Assembly (NCBI RefSeq): GCF_002222055.1
Contig: NZ_MUGS01000007.1
Coordinates: forward strand, 62,001 to 126,000
DNA from: Flavobacterium araucananum
GTDB lineage: Bacteria; Bacteroidota; Bacteroidia; Flavobacteriales; Flavobacteriaceae
Direction: 5' to 3'
DNA length: 64,000 bases
Of the stretch, positions 35,426-44,355 are shown piece by piece. The stretch's first letter is position 1. Every line of letters begins with the position of its first letter. The notes beneath the pieces were generated by a model, which did no database searches, had not been told where the DNA came from, and saw only the letters and a list, made by a program, of their open reading frames with translations. The position numbers and the translations under genes are program-made.

Positions 35426-38242
35426 ATGAAGACAATGAAAAATTGGTTACTCACTGGACTATTGTTCATGATAGTTTCAACCGCATTTTCTCAAGGAAAG
35501 ATTTCAGGTATGATTACTGACGGCGTGGGCTCATTACCAGGGGCAAACGTAGTTATCAAAGGATCTACAACTGCTACTTCTACAGATTTTGATGGTAAAT
35601 TTACTCTTAATGCAACAACTAGTACAGGAGAAATCGTTATTTCTTTTTTAGGTTACCAAAATCAAACTGTAAGATTTTCAGTAGCAAATGGTGCTACTAC
35701 AAATCTTGGAACAATCGTTTTGACTTCTAATTCAAACGAATTAAGCGAGATTGTTGTAAAAAGCACAATCGTTGACATTGCTAAAGACAGAAAAACTCCG
35801 GTTGCTGTTTCTACAATCAAAGCTGCTGAAATTCAGGAAAAATTAGGAACTCAGGAATTTCCGGAGATCTTAAGAAACACTCCTTCAGTATATGTTACTA
35901 AATCTGGTGGTGGATTTGGAGATTCCAGAATTAACATTCGTGGTTTTAACCAAAATAATATTGCTGTTATGATTAACGGTATGCCAATAAACGACATGGA
36001 AAATGGTTCTGTTTTTTGGAGTAACTGGGCTGGATTATCAGATGTTACATCTGCAATGCAGGTTCAAAGAGGTTTAGGTTCGTCTAAACTTGCTACTCCT
36101 TCTGTAGGAGGAACAATTAACATTGTAACTAAATCTTCAGATAAAAAAGAAGGTGGATCTTTCTCTTCAGGTTTTGGAAACGGAAGAAACTTTAAAATTC
36201 AAGGTTCTTACAATACCGGTAAATTAGATAATGGTCTTTCGGCTTCTATCTTATTATCTCAAACAATGGGAGATGGTTATGTAAACGGAACTAGTTTTGA
36301 AGGTTCTAACTATTATGTTGCCTTAGGATATGGAAACAAAAGTGGTACACATGATTTTCAATTTACAGTAACAGGTGCTCCACAATGGCACAACCAAAGA
36401 TCTACTGTATCTACAATTGCTACTTACCAAAAATATGGTTCACTTAGCGATCCAAACATTAGATATAATGCTGATGCAGGATACTTAAATGGTGAAGCAT
36501 ACAACATCAGAAAAAACTATTACCATAAACCAATTGCCTCTTTCAACTGGGATTATAAAATAAACGAAACTACAAAACTTTCTTCTGTTCTTTACGCGTC
36601 TATGGGCCGTGGAGCTGGTGCAAGTGCTACAGGTGGTATCGGTGGACTAGTATACAACAGCCCTAACTTCTTAACAGGAGACGGTTCTGTTGATTACAAC
36701 AAAATTCAGGCTTGGAACTCTGGTCAGGGTCAAGTAAACTTTAACGGAGCTAACAGAACAAGAACACAAATTGGTGGTGTTTACCAAAATAGTTCTTCAA
36801 CAGGTAGAACCGGAGCAGGAACTACTGCATCTCCTTATGTTTACAATACTACATCAGGTATCTCACAAACTTCTTCTATCAACTCTCATGACTGGTTTGG
36901 AGCAGTAGTTAATTTAAACAAAAAATTAACAAACACATTGACTTTAGATTTTGGTATCGATGCCAGAACTTACACAGGATATCACTTTACAGTAGTAAAT
37001 GATTTATTAGGTGGTGGTGAATTCTACGATAACACTGTTGCAGATTTAAAACCAGCCGGAAGACACGTGACATCAACTTATGCTACAGATGTTCAATGGA
37101 ATGTTTTCGACAAAAAAACTTACGACAAAATATCTTTTAACAGTACTGGAAAAGTAAGATGGTACGGTGCTTTTACTCAATTAGAATATTCTAAAAATGA
37201 CTTAACTGCATTTGTTCAGGGAGCAATCTCTCAACAAGGATTTAAAAGAGAAGATAACTTTGTTTACGCTACAACTGACCCATTATCCTCTACAGATTAC
37301 AAAAACATCTTAGGTGGAAACGTAAAAGGTGGTGCTAACTACAACCTTAACGAGAAAAACAATGTTTACGTAAATGCTGGTTATTATTCAAGACAACCAT
37401 TCTTCAATTCAGTTTATCCAAACAACAGATCAACTGTAAACCCTAACCTTACTAATGAAAAAATCATTGGATTTGAAGCTGGATATGGTTTCCGTTCAAA
37501 ATTTTTCAACGCTACTGTAAACGTTTACAATACAACCTGGAACGACAGATACTTAAAAGGGAACGCATTACCAAGTGATGCAAGTACTTATACAGAATAT
37601 GTAGGTCTTAACGAAGTTCACTCTGGAATTGAATTTGAAGGAAGTTCAAACATTACAGAAAAATTTAAAGTAACAGGTATGTTCTCTTACGGAATTTGGG
37701 AATATAAAGGAAACGCAACTGTTAATGCTTATTACCAGGCAGACAACACTCCGGTTGCAGGATATATCGCAACTCCTGTATACATGGACAAAGTAAAAGT
37801 AGGTGATGCTGCTCAAATGACGGCTTCTTTAGGAGCTTCTTACGAAGTTTTAACAAGAGTAACTGTTGATGCTAACTACAACTTTAACGATAAATTATAT
37901 GCTGGATTAAGCCCTATTAACTTCTCTTCTCCAACCAACAAAGGAGCATTAGAATTACCTTCTTATGGTTTAATGGATGCTGGTTTCTCATACAAAATGT
38001 TAGTAGGTAAAGACAAAGACAAATCTGTAAACTTTAGATTAAACGTTAATAACGTATTCGACAGAATCTACATTGCTGAGTCCAGAACAAACATTTTTGC
38101 TGATGACAACGTAAGCTCAACAAATGCTGCATTAGGAACTTATACAACTAATAACAGACTTTACAAAGGGGTAGCAGATGCTAACCAGGTATTCTTTGGT
38201 TTTGGAAGAACTTGGAACTTTGCTCTACGTTACGATTTCTAA
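35426..38242 (+). CDS. TonB-dependent outer-membrane receptor with CarboxypepD_reg domain
   Basis: 938 residues. Signal peptide (LLFMIVSTAFSQG), an N-terminal carboxypeptidase-regulatory-like domain (GSLPGANVVIKGSTTATSTD and FDGKF), a plug domain (FPEILRNTPSVYVTKSGG, INIRGFNQNNIAVMINGMPI) and a C-terminal barrel ending in WNFALRYDF. No SusD-like partner follows, so it is probably a stand-alone receptor. The ligand is not predictable from what I see. Its codons favour C-ending forms more than its neighbours, consistent with high expression. It has a candidate promoter and a terminator of its own. Confidence 0.92.
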   Translation: MKTMKNWLLTGLLFMIVSTAFSQGKISGMITDGVGSLPGANVVIKGSTTATSTDFDGKFTLNATTSTGEIVISFLGYQNQTVRFSVANGATTNLGTIVLTSNSNELSEIVVKSTIVDIAKDRKTPVAVSTIKAAEIQEKLGTQEFPEILRNTPSVYVTKSGGGFGDSRINIRGFNQNNIAVMINGMPINDMENGSVFWSNWAGLSDVTSAMQVQRGLGSSKLATPSVGGTINIVTKSSDKKEGGSFSSGFGNGRNFKIQGSYNTGKLDNGLSASILLSQTMGDGYVNGTSFEGSNYYVALGYGNKSGTHDFQFTVTGAPQWHNQRSTVSTIATYQKYGSLSDPNIRYNADAGYLNGEAYNIRKNYYHKPIASFNWDYKINETTKLSSVLYASMGRGAGASATGGIGGLVYNSPNFLTGDGSVDYNKIQAWNSGQGQVNFNGANRTRTQIGGVYQNSSSTGRTGAGTTASPYVYNTTSGISQTSSINSHDWFGAVVNLNKKLTNTLTLDFGIDARTYTGYHFTVVNDLLGGGEFYDNTVADLKPAGRHVTSTYATDVQWNVFDKKTYDKISFNSTGKVRWYGAFTQLEYSKNDLTAFVQGAISQQGFKREDNFVYATTDPLSSTDYKNILGGNVKGGANYNLNEKNNVYVNAGYYSRQPFFNSVYPNNRSTVNPNLTNEKIIGFEAGYGFRSKFFNATVNVYNTTWNDRYLKGNALPSDASTYTEYVGLNEVHSGIEFEGSSNITEKFKVTGMFSYGIWEYKGNATVNAYYQADNTPVAGYIATPVYMDKVKVGDAAQMTASLGASYEVLTRVTVDANYNFNDKLYAGLSPINFSSPTNKGALELPSYGLMDAGFSYKMLVGKDKDKSVNFRLNVNNVFDRIYIAESRTNIFADDNVSSTNAALGTYTTNNRLYKGVADANQVFFGFGRTWNFALRYDF

Positions 38243-38267
38243 AATTTAGAATCTAAATAAATAATAA

Positions 38268-38304
38268 AACGGCATTGACTTTTAGTCTAATGCCGTTTTT
38301 TTTA
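38268..38304 (+). terminator. Terminator after the TonB receptor gene
   Basis: ACGGCATT-GACT pairs with AGTC-TAATGCCGT with one bulged base, followed by a long T-run. Confidence 0.85.
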
Positions 38305-38346
38305 TACCCTTTTTTGCTATATTTGTTTTAACAAAAAAATTAATTT

Positions 38347-38769
38347 ATGTACAATTTTCTACAAAAATTCCATTCTGGCTGGGCTTATTTAGCACTGTTA
38401 GTTTTACTAATTGCAGTCGTGAATGCTATCATTGGACTTACTTCTAAAAAAGAGTTTACCGCTAAAGACCGCAAAATTGCCTTATTTGCCTTAATAGGAA
38501 CCCACACTCAATTATTGATCGGAATACTACTTTATTTTGTTTCTCCTCTTGGGAAAGCAGCGTTTGGACAAATGTCGAATGCAGCACTTAGACTAACTTC
38601 GTTAGAACACCCGCTAATCAACCTTATTGCTATCGCTTTGATAACGATTGGATGGTCAAAACATAAAAAATTAATCAATAGCGAAGCTAAATTTAAAACT
38701 TTTGCTATTTATTACGGAATCGGATTATTGCTTATTTTAAGTAGAATTCCATGGAACCTTTGGTTCTAA
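38347..38769 (+). CDS. Four-helix inner-membrane protein
   Basis: 140 residues with four hydrophobic helices: WAYLALLVLLIAVVNAIIGL, IALFALIGTHTQLLIGILLYF, LINLIAIALITIGW and FAIYYGIGLLLILSRI. Histidines in or near helices (HSGW, GTHTQ, LEHP) recall small cytochrome-b-like proteins, and similar Flavobacteriia proteins are often labelled cytochrome B. Heme binding is not shown. A TATATTTG box at 38318-38325 and a terminator after it make it a single-gene unit. Confidence 0.7.
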   Translation: MYNFLQKFHSGWAYLALLVLLIAVVNAIIGLTSKKEFTAKDRKIALFALIGTHTQLLIGILLYFVSPLGKAAFGQMSNAALRLTSLEHPLINLIAIALITIGWSKHKKLINSEAKFKTFAIYYGIGLLLILSRIPWNLWF

Positions 38770-38780
38770 AAACCAACTAA

Positions 38781-38807
38781 AGCCCTAAAACAATAGGGCT
38801 TTTTTTA
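38781..38807 (+). terminator. Terminator
   Basis: AGCCCT and AGGGCT (38781-38800) flank a short loop, followed by TTTTTTT. Confidence 0.8.
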
Positions 38808-38857
38808 TCTCGGCATATTATTTGTACAAACTCCCCAAGTCTGAAAAAAAATAACCC

Positions 38858-39349
38858 ATGAGAAGTAAAAAACATATTATACTTACTACACTTACAATAA
38901 CTTTTTTAAGCTGTTTTACTTATATAATAAGTCAAACAAAACCAGTAACAGAACCTAAAATCACTCAGGACACTGTAAAAGTTGTAAGACCGGATATACT
39001 TGCCTTACCAACTGATTCTGTTTTTACAGACAAAGGTTTAAAGTTAAAACCTTACAAAAAAAATGCTCACGCCTCTTATTATGCTGACCGGTTTAACGGA
39101 AAAAAAACAGCTAGCGGAGCCAGATTCAACAACAGCAAATATACAGCAGCACACAAAAAACTACCCTTTGGAACCCGAATAAAAGTAACAAATGAAGCAA
39201 ATGGAAAATTTGTCATTGTAAAAGTTACAGATCGTGGTCCGTTTGTAAAAACAAGAGAACTAGACCTCTCTAAAAGAGCTTTTATGGAAATCACCAAAAA
39301 CAAAGGTGCCGGAGCTATGAAAGTGACAATAGAAACTATAATAGAATAA
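38858..39349 (+). CDS. rlpA: RlpA-like septal ring lytic transglycosylase family protein
   Basis: 163 residues. An N-terminal signal or anchor (ILTTLTITFLSCFTYIISQ, with a cysteine that could be lipidated) precedes a double-psi beta-barrel: HASYYADRFNGKKTASGARF, HKKLPFGTRIKVTN and VKVTDRGPFVKTRELDLSKRAF. These are the RlpA signature segments including the catalytic Asp in TDRGP. There is no SPOR domain, so septal targeting through denuded glycan is unlikely. It is convergent with dinB across a shared terminator. Confidence 0.88.
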   Translation: MRSKKHIILTTLTITFLSCFTYIISQTKPVTEPKITQDTVKVVRPDILALPTDSVFTDKGLKLKPYKKNAHASYYADRFNGKKTASGARFNNSKYTAAHKKLPFGTRIKVTNEANGKFVIVKVTDRGPFVKTRELDLSKRAFMEITKNKGAGAMKVTIETIIE

Positions 39350-39352
39350 AAA

Positions 39353-39387
39353 AATCCCGTCTCGCAATTGGTTGCAGGACGGGATTG
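39353..39387. terminator. Bidirectional terminator
   Basis: AATCCCGTC and GACGGGATT enclose a smaller CGCAA/TTGC stem, with A-run before and T-run after, between convergent genes. Confidence 0.88.
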
Positions 39388-39391
39388 TTTT

Positions 39392-39847
39392 TTAAACAAA
39401 CTTTCTAAGACTCATAATAATCCCCGTATGAATTCCTTCATGATAGTTGTTAAAGCTTAACGCATCCCCAACATTTTTTAAGGTATAGCCCAGGCTTGTG
39501 GTATATTCCGTATAATGAACAAAAATATTGTTTTCAAAATCTTTTTCTGTTTGTTGCAACGTTGTAGAAAGCAACGTTCTTATTTCGTCAACCTCGGCTT
39601 GCGAAACATCACCTTCCGGCTTGGTTCCTTTTTTGTATTTGGCAATAAACTCTTCTGAAACCATGGTTGGCAAGCCTGATAATTTATAAACCAAAACTTG
39701 CTGTGATGATACACAATGCGCAATATTCCAGATTAGGTTATTATTAAATCCGTGCGGAATTTTATTCAATTGTTCCAAGGAATGATGGTCTAAAACCTTT
39801 AAAAGAATTTCTCTTATGGTTTTCTGTACTTCAAAAACTGAATTCAT
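39392..39847 (-). CDS. DinB family protein
   Basis: 151 residues from the chosen start MNSVFEVQKTIREIL; the longer open frame reads back over the divergent gene and is not used. Four-helix DinB_2 features are visible: NNLIWNIAHCVSSQQVLVYKL with the first metal-binding His, and FNNYHEGIHTGIIMSL with the H-x3-H pair at the C-terminus. Relatives are metal-binding proteins, including thiol-dependent transferases and stress-induced proteins; the reaction here is unknown. It is divergent from the Spx/ArsC-like gene. Confidence 0.87.
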   Translation of the reverse strand: MNSVFEVQKTIREILLKVLDHHSLEQLNKIPHGFNNNLIWNIAHCVSSQQVLVYKLSGLPTMVSEEFIAKYKKGTKPEGDVSQAEVDEIRTLLSTTLQQTEKDFENNIFVHYTEYTTSLGYTLKNVGDALSFNNYHEGIHTGIIMSLRKFV

Positions 39848-39924
39848 AATTATTTTTTTTTCTAAAATTAGGCATTTTTCAGTTTTAAATGAATTTTCTT
39901 TGTAGTCTCTTAAATTAAAAAAAC

Positions 39925-40278
39925 ATGAACAAAATATACTACTTGGCTTCTTGCGATACATGTCGAAAAATTATCAAAAGCTTACCGAAAGACAATAATT
40001 TGGTTTTTCACGACATCAAACAAAATTCAATTACCGAGGCTGAACTGGAAGAAATGTATCAGCTTGCAGGTAGCTACGAAGCATTGTTTAGCAAAAAAGC
40101 ACAGCTATACAAATCGATGGATTTAAAAAACAAATCTTTGACTGAGGAGGATTATAAAAAATACATTCTGGAGCATTATACATTCATAAGCCGTCCGGTT
40201 TTTATTATTGATGAAAAAATTTATATTGGTAATACACAGCCGGTAACCTTACAGGTTCAGAAAGCTTTAGAGAAATAA
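39925..40278 (+). CDS. ArsC/Spx family thioredoxin-fold protein
   Basis: 117 residues. CDTCRKI provides the redox CxxC near the N-terminus and ISRPVFIIDEKIYIGN is the conserved second half (RPV plus the C-terminal strand). The family includes arsenate reductases and Spx-like regulators. No arsenic-resistance genes are near, so a true arsenate reductase is doubtful. The divergent DinB gene suggests a thiol or stress context. Confidence 0.85.
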   Translation: MNKIYYLASCDTCRKIIKSLPKDNNLVFHDIKQNSITEAELEEMYQLAGSYEALFSKKAQLYKSMDLKNKSLTEEDYKKYILEHYTFISRPVFIIDEKIYIGNTQPVTLQVQKALEK

Positions 40279-40285
40279 AAAGTTA

Positions 40286-40470
40286 GCCACAAATTTCACG
40301 AATTTTCACCAATTATTTGCTGAGCTTAAAAGTTGCCACAGATTAAAAAGATTCTCACAGATTGGTAAAATCTATAAAATCATTTTATCCCGATAGCTTC
40401 GGGAGTGGCAAAAGAAAAACAAGGAATTCGCACCGGTTAAATTAGTGCAAATTCGTAAAATTCATGGCAA
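40286..40470. repeat. Nested repeats: CACAGATT element inside a CACGAATT element
   Basis: Outer arms GCCACAAATTTCACGAATTT (from 40286) and GAATTCGCAC...ATTCATGGC (to about 40468) form one inverted repeat. Inside lies a second, 40333-40411, with ends TTGCCACAGATTAAAAAGATT and GGGAGTGGCAA. Its right arm contains TCCCGATAGCTTCGGGA. The inner element interrupts the outer one. Confidence 0.75.
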
Positions 40471-40537
40471 AAAAACTTTAAGTTCTTCAGCATAAAACAG
40501 ATTAGTGAATTACGGCGCAACACTGCAAACTTTTATT

Positions 40538-40545
40538 TATCTTTG
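40538..40545 (+). promoter_or_regulatory. Candidate -7 box for the yicC gene
   Basis: TATCTTTG, 19 bp before the start codon at 40565. It fits TAnnTTTG. No well-placed TTG was found upstream. Confidence 0.5.
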
Positions 40546-40564
40546 CGCCTTTATACTCAATTAT

Positions 40565-41425
40565 ATGATACAATCTATGACAGGGTTTGGCAAAGCTTCT
40601 TTGCAATTGCCTACAAAAAAAATTACCGTTGAAGTAAAATCCTTAAATAGTAAAGGTTTAGATTTAAACGTAAGAATGCCGTCGCTTTATCGCGAAATGG
40701 AATTAGGTTTAAGGACTCAGATCTCAACAAAACTGGAGAGAGGTAAAATTGATTTTGGAATTTACATCGAAAGTACTTCTGAACAAACTTCGACTAAAGT
40801 AAATGTTCCTGTTGTAAAAAACTACATCGCTCAACTTAAAGAGGTTTATCCTGATGCTGATGTTACTGAATTAATGAAAATGGCGGTTCGTATGCCTGAT
40901 ACGCTAAAAACGGAACGTGAGGAAATCGACGAAAACGACTGGGAACAAATTCAGGTTATCATTGAAGAGGCGCTACAAAATATCTTAACTTTTAGAAAAG
41001 ACGAAGGCGAATCTCTTGAAAAAGAATTTAATCTTAGAATCGGGAATATTCGTCAATATATGAACGATGCTTTGGCTCTTGATCCGGAACGTGTTCAGGC
41101 CATCAAAGATCGTTTGCAAACTGCTATTTCTGAATTGAAAGTAAATGTTGATGAAAATCGTTTCGAACAGGAATTGATTTATTATCTGGAAAAACTGGAT
41201 ATTACTGAGGAAAAAGTTCGTTTAACAAATCATTTAGATTATTTCTTAGAAACCATAAAAGGTACCGAAGCTAATGGTCGTAAATTAGGTTTTATTACTC
41301 AGGAAATGGGTCGCGAGATCAATACAATGGGGTCTAAATCGAATCATGCCCAAATGCAGAAATTGGTGGTAATGATGAAAGATGAATTGGAAAAGATTAA
41401 AGAACAGGTTTTGAATGTACTTTAA
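40565..41425 (+). CDS. YicC/YloC family endoribonuclease
   Basis: 286 residues when started at ATG 40565 (MIQSMTGFGKASLQ), the invariant YicC opening; the open frame begins earlier at a GTG but those residues overlap the promoter box. The C-terminal DUF1732 part has GRKLGFITQEMGREINTMGSKSNHAQMQ. YicC proteins are RNases acting on small RNAs and mRNA. gmk and nadD follow in the same direction, separated by short repeats. Confidence 0.93.
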   Translation: MIQSMTGFGKASLQLPTKKITVEVKSLNSKGLDLNVRMPSLYREMELGLRTQISTKLERGKIDFGIYIESTSEQTSTKVNVPVVKNYIAQLKEVYPDADVTELMKMAVRMPDTLKTEREEIDENDWEQIQVIIEEALQNILTFRKDEGESLEKEFNLRIGNIRQYMNDALALDPERVQAIKDRLQTAISELKVNVDENRFEQELIYYLEKLDITEEKVRLTNHLDYFLETIKGTEANGRKLGFITQEMGREINTMGSKSNHAQMQKLVVMMKDELEKIKEQVLNVL

Positions 41426-41439
41426 AAACCATAGGTTTT

Positions 41440-41500
41440 AAGCAAAAAAACATAAAGTAAGAGAGCTCAAAGCATAGTGCTTAAAGCCTAAAGCATAAAG
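41440..41500. repeat. AAAGCATAAAG word repeat
   Basis: CATAAAG, AAAGCATAG, TTAAAGCC and TAAAGCATAAAG words fill the yicC-gmk gap. It is a short, degenerate member of the word-repeat class. Confidence 0.5.
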
Positions 41501-41501
41501 A

Positions 41502-42074
41502 ATGAATAAAGGAAAGTTAATTGTTTTCTCTGCACCTTCAGGATCAGGAAAAACAACTATAGTAAGACATTTACTTGGGAAAGAGGATTTAAATTTAGAA
41601 TTTTCGATCTCGGCGGCTTCTCGCGACCCACGCGGAGAGGAAGAACACGGAAAAGATTATTATTTTATTTCGTTAGAAGAATTTAAAAAACACATTAAAG
41701 CCGAAAATTTCCTGGAATGGGAAGAAGTATATCGAGATAACTTTTACGGTACTCTGAAAGCCGAAATTGAGCGCATCTGGGCTCTGGGCAAAAACGTGAT
41801 TTTTGATATTGATGTTGCCGGCGGATTGCGTATTAAACATAAATTTCCGGATCAAACACTGGCTGTTTTTGTAAAACCTCCAAGTGTAGACGAACTTAAA
41901 CGTCGATTAAAAGAGCGTTCTACAGAAACTGATGACAAAATCAATATGCGAATTGCAAAAGCATCTGTTGAATTGGCTACTGCTCCACAATTTGATACGA
42001 TTATAAAAAATTACGATTTAGATACTGCCAAAGAAGAGGCCTATCAATTGGTGAAGGATTTTGTGAATAAATAA
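41502..42074 (+). CDS. gmk: Guanylate kinase
   Basis: 190 residues. P-loop SAPSGSGKTTIVRHL, GMP-binding segment SISAASRDPRGEEEHGKDYYF, and VIFDIDVAGGLRIKHKFP. It phosphorylates GMP to GDP. The usual S-TR-PRxGE motif reads SRDPRGEE here, typical of Flavobacteriia. It is part of the yicC-gmk-nadD group. Confidence 0.96.
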   Translation: MNKGKLIVFSAPSGSGKTTIVRHLLGKEDLNLEFSISAASRDPRGEEEHGKDYYFISLEEFKKHIKAENFLEWEEVYRDNFYGTLKAEIERIWALGKNVIFDIDVAGGLRIKHKFPDQTLAVFVKPPSVDELKRRLKERSTETDDKINMRIAKASVELATAPQFDTIIKNYDLDTAKEEAYQLVKDFVNK

Positions 42075-42077
42075 GAA

Positions 42078-42158
42078 TTGAAAGATTGCATGATTTAAAG
42101 ATTAAAAAATATCATTTAGGCATCTTTAAATCATTTAATTTTTAAATCATTCAATAAA
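42078..42158. repeat. Inverted repeat of the GATTTAAAGATT word family
   Basis: GAAAGATTGCATGATTTAAA on the left is complemented by TTTAAATCATT words on the right. It fills the gmk-nadD gap. Confidence 0.65.
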
Positions 42159-42163
42159 AATAA

Positions 42164-42769
42164 ATGAAAATAGGCCTTTATTTCGGAACGTATAATCCCA
42201 TTCATGTTGGCCATTTAATCATTGCCAATCACATGGCTGAGTTTGCAGACTTAGATCAAATTTGGATGGTTGTAACGCCTCATAATCCGTTAAAGAAAAA
42301 ATCGACATTATTAGACGATCATCACCGTTTGCAAATGGTGCATTTGGCTACTGAAGATTATCCAAAAATCAAACCTTCGGATATTGAGTTCAAGTTACCT
42401 CAGCCTAATTATACCGTAAATACGCTGGTGCATTTGCAGGAAAAATATCCTACTCATGATTTCTCCCTGATTATGGGCGAAGACAACTTGAAAACGCTTC
42501 ATAAATGGAAAAACTATGAGGTTATTTTAGATCACTATGACATTTATGTATATCCAAGATTAGAGGATAAAACACAAACTACAGACCTTTTAGAAGAAGC
42601 ACCTAACACCTTAAAATCTTATCCAAAAGTTCATATCATTGATGCTCCAATTGTAGAGATTTCGGCTACTTTTATTCGAAACAGCATCAAACAGGGAAAA
42701 AACATTCAACCGTTGTTACCGCCAAAAGTATGGGACTATATTGATCACAATAATTTTTATAAGAAATAA
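42164..42769 (+). CDS. nadD: Nicotinate-nucleotide adenylyltransferase
   Basis: 201 residues. GLYFGTYNPIHVGHLIIANHM holds the nucleotidyltransferase H-x-G-H motif in its usual place (split reading GTYNP, HVGH), with PHNPLKKKS, IMGEDNL and the C-terminal ISATFIRNSIKQGK. It adenylylates nicotinate mononucleotide in NAD synthesis. The convergent neighbour is nadV, the salvage enzyme that yields NMN, so two NAD steps face each other across a shared terminator. Confidence 0.95.
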   Translation: MKIGLYFGTYNPIHVGHLIIANHMAEFADLDQIWMVVTPHNPLKKKSTLLDDHHRLQMVHLATEDYPKIKPSDIEFKLPQPNYTVNTLVHLQEKYPTHDFSLIMGEDNLKTLHKWKNYEVILDHYDIYVYPRLEDKTQTTDLLEEAPNTLKSYPKVHIIDAPIVEISATFIRNSIKQGKNIQPLLPPKVWDYIDHNNFYKK

Positions 42770-42771
42770 AA

Positions 42772-42805
42772 AAAGCCTGAATTTAAAAAATTCAGGCTTT
42801 CGTTT
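42772..42805. terminator. Bidirectional terminator between nadD and nadV
   Basis: AAAGCCTGAATTT (42772-42784) pairs with AAATTCAGGCTTT (42788-42800), with flanking A- and T-runs. It closes the minus-strand NAD/RNA cluster. Confidence 0.88.
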
Positions 42806-42861
42806 TTAATGCTAATTACGTTTTATAAACAACTACGGCGGAGCGCAATATGTATAGATAA

Positions 42862-44331
42862 TTATGCTTCAACCTTAATATCACTTTTTACCCGAGATCT
42901 TATCTCACTTAAAGACTGATCAACTAAAAGTTTTCCGTCTCTGAAAACCTCTTTCAATTCGCCTTGTTTTTCCTCTTCCCACGAAACATTATCGGTCAAA
43001 TGATACAAACCATCAACCAAGTCAATTTTCATTAATCCTTTGGCTGATTTTTTAGTTCCGTCATCTGTAATCGGATCTTTAAAAATAGCTCTTCCTTCGC
43101 CATCAACTTCTCCGTAAGTCGCTTTCATCGCAAAACCAAAAGTATCTCTGGTATTGTATTGATAGGTAAAAGAACCAATTCCCAGAACAACATTTGTAGA
43201 CGCAAATCCTTTTTCTTTTAATCTTTCGCAAATTTGCGTTGCTCTGGCCACTGTAATACTATCACCGTAAATAGCCCCAATTTGAGGTATTAGCTCTTTA
43301 TATCCTTTTGCATTCGTTGATCCTCCAAAAACATCCCAAAGAAGTTCTATTACACCTTTCTTTTCTTCATTGGTTTTTCCGTTTGGATTTCCGCAGATAA
43401 TATCAACCGGATCACCACTATCCGGACGAATTACGACTTTGCCTTCTCTGGCAACAATATCCTCTTTTAATCGTGGTAAATAATCTGTTAGAACTTTCCA
43501 TAAATCCCAGGTATCAGAAACGATCGATACAATTCCTTTAGGATAAACTTCTGTAACCAATCTTTTAAAAGTTTCGCATTCGCCTTCGGTAGTTCCCATA
43601 CACATTACAGAATGCTCTGTTGCAGCCACAGAACCCGCAATTAATTCTGTATCAGAATTTGCCTTGTAATAATCTTCGAAAAAATCAATAACCGGAATCG
43701 TATCAGAACCTGTAAAACTTAATAGATGACCCGCAGCAGATGTTATCGCAGCTTCGATTCCGCCCATTCCTCTCATCGAGAAATCATGCGCCTGCCAATC
43801 AACAAATTCAGGTACAGACGAAGTCTGATCAGCATATTTGTCTAATACTTTTCTATATTCTTTTGCAAGAGTTGCAGAGTTACAAGGCAACCAAACTACG
43901 GCAGAAAGCAATGTTTCGAAATAATTGGTCAACCAGAAAAATTCCGGAATCGTATTGTACATCGTAAACATAGGTACTCTCAAAGGTACACTTGCCCCTT
44001 CCGGCAAGGCTTTAAAAACCATCGGAATATAGCCTAAATCATGTAAATCTTCGATATGTTTTGTTCCAACCTGATTTTCGCCTAAGTAATTATTGATTCT
44101 GCGTGCGTATTTTTTAACCACTTCTGCTTTTGGCTGCTTGAAGAAATCAGCATCAAAATCATGAATGATATATTTCTTGATAAAATATTGCAGTCCAAAA
44201 AATACGATTTCATCAAGTCCTTCAATTCTTGATTTTCTAGGTGTCCAGTTAGAATATACTAAGGTAGTTTTGTCTGGGTATTGTCTTCTGTGGTCAACTT
44301 TGTAACCGTCTGTTAATAATAGTGGGTTCAT
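42862..44331 (-). CDS. nadV: Nicotinamide phosphoribosyltransferase
   Basis: 489 residues, the length of bacterial NadV and animal Nampt, longer than nicotinate-specific PncB. Signature segments are LLTDGYKVDHRRQYP, DFSMRGMGGIEAA, GSDTIPVIDFFEDYY, SDTWDLWKVLTDYLP, VIRPDSGDPVDII and IYGDSIT. It joins nicotinamide and PRPP to give NMN. It is the last gene of a minus-strand cluster that also encodes a PRPP synthetase and NAD-consuming or ADP-ribose enzymes, so it probably recaptures nicotinamide released by them. Only 24 bp separate it from the phosphatase gene. Confidence 0.93.
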   Translation of the reverse strand: MNPLLLTDGYKVDHRRQYPDKTTLVYSNWTPRKSRIEGLDEIVFFGLQYFIKKYIIHDFDADFFKQPKAEVVKKYARRINNYLGENQVGTKHIEDLHDLGYIPMVFKALPEGASVPLRVPMFTMYNTIPEFFWLTNYFETLLSAVVWLPCNSATLAKEYRKVLDKYADQTSSVPEFVDWQAHDFSMRGMGGIEAAITSAAGHLLSFTGSDTIPVIDFFEDYYKANSDTELIAGSVAATEHSVMCMGTTEGECETFKRLVTEVYPKGIVSIVSDTWDLWKVLTDYLPRLKEDIVAREGKVVIRPDSGDPVDIICGNPNGKTNEEKKGVIELLWDVFGGSTNAKGYKELIPQIGAIYGDSITVARATQICERLKEKGFASTNVVLGIGSFTYQYNTRDTFGFAMKATYGEVDGEGRAIFKDPITDDGTKKSAKGLMKIDLVDGLYHLTDNVSWEEEKQGELKEVFRDGKLLVDQSLSEIRSRVKSDIKVEA

Positions 44332-44355
44332 ATTTTTTATTAGTTAATTTATAAA

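Noticed and set aside
39925..40278. Arsenate resistance
   Set aside because: Only an ArsC/Spx-fold gene is present; no arsR, arsB or acr3 homologue is near, so a specific arsenate role is not supported.
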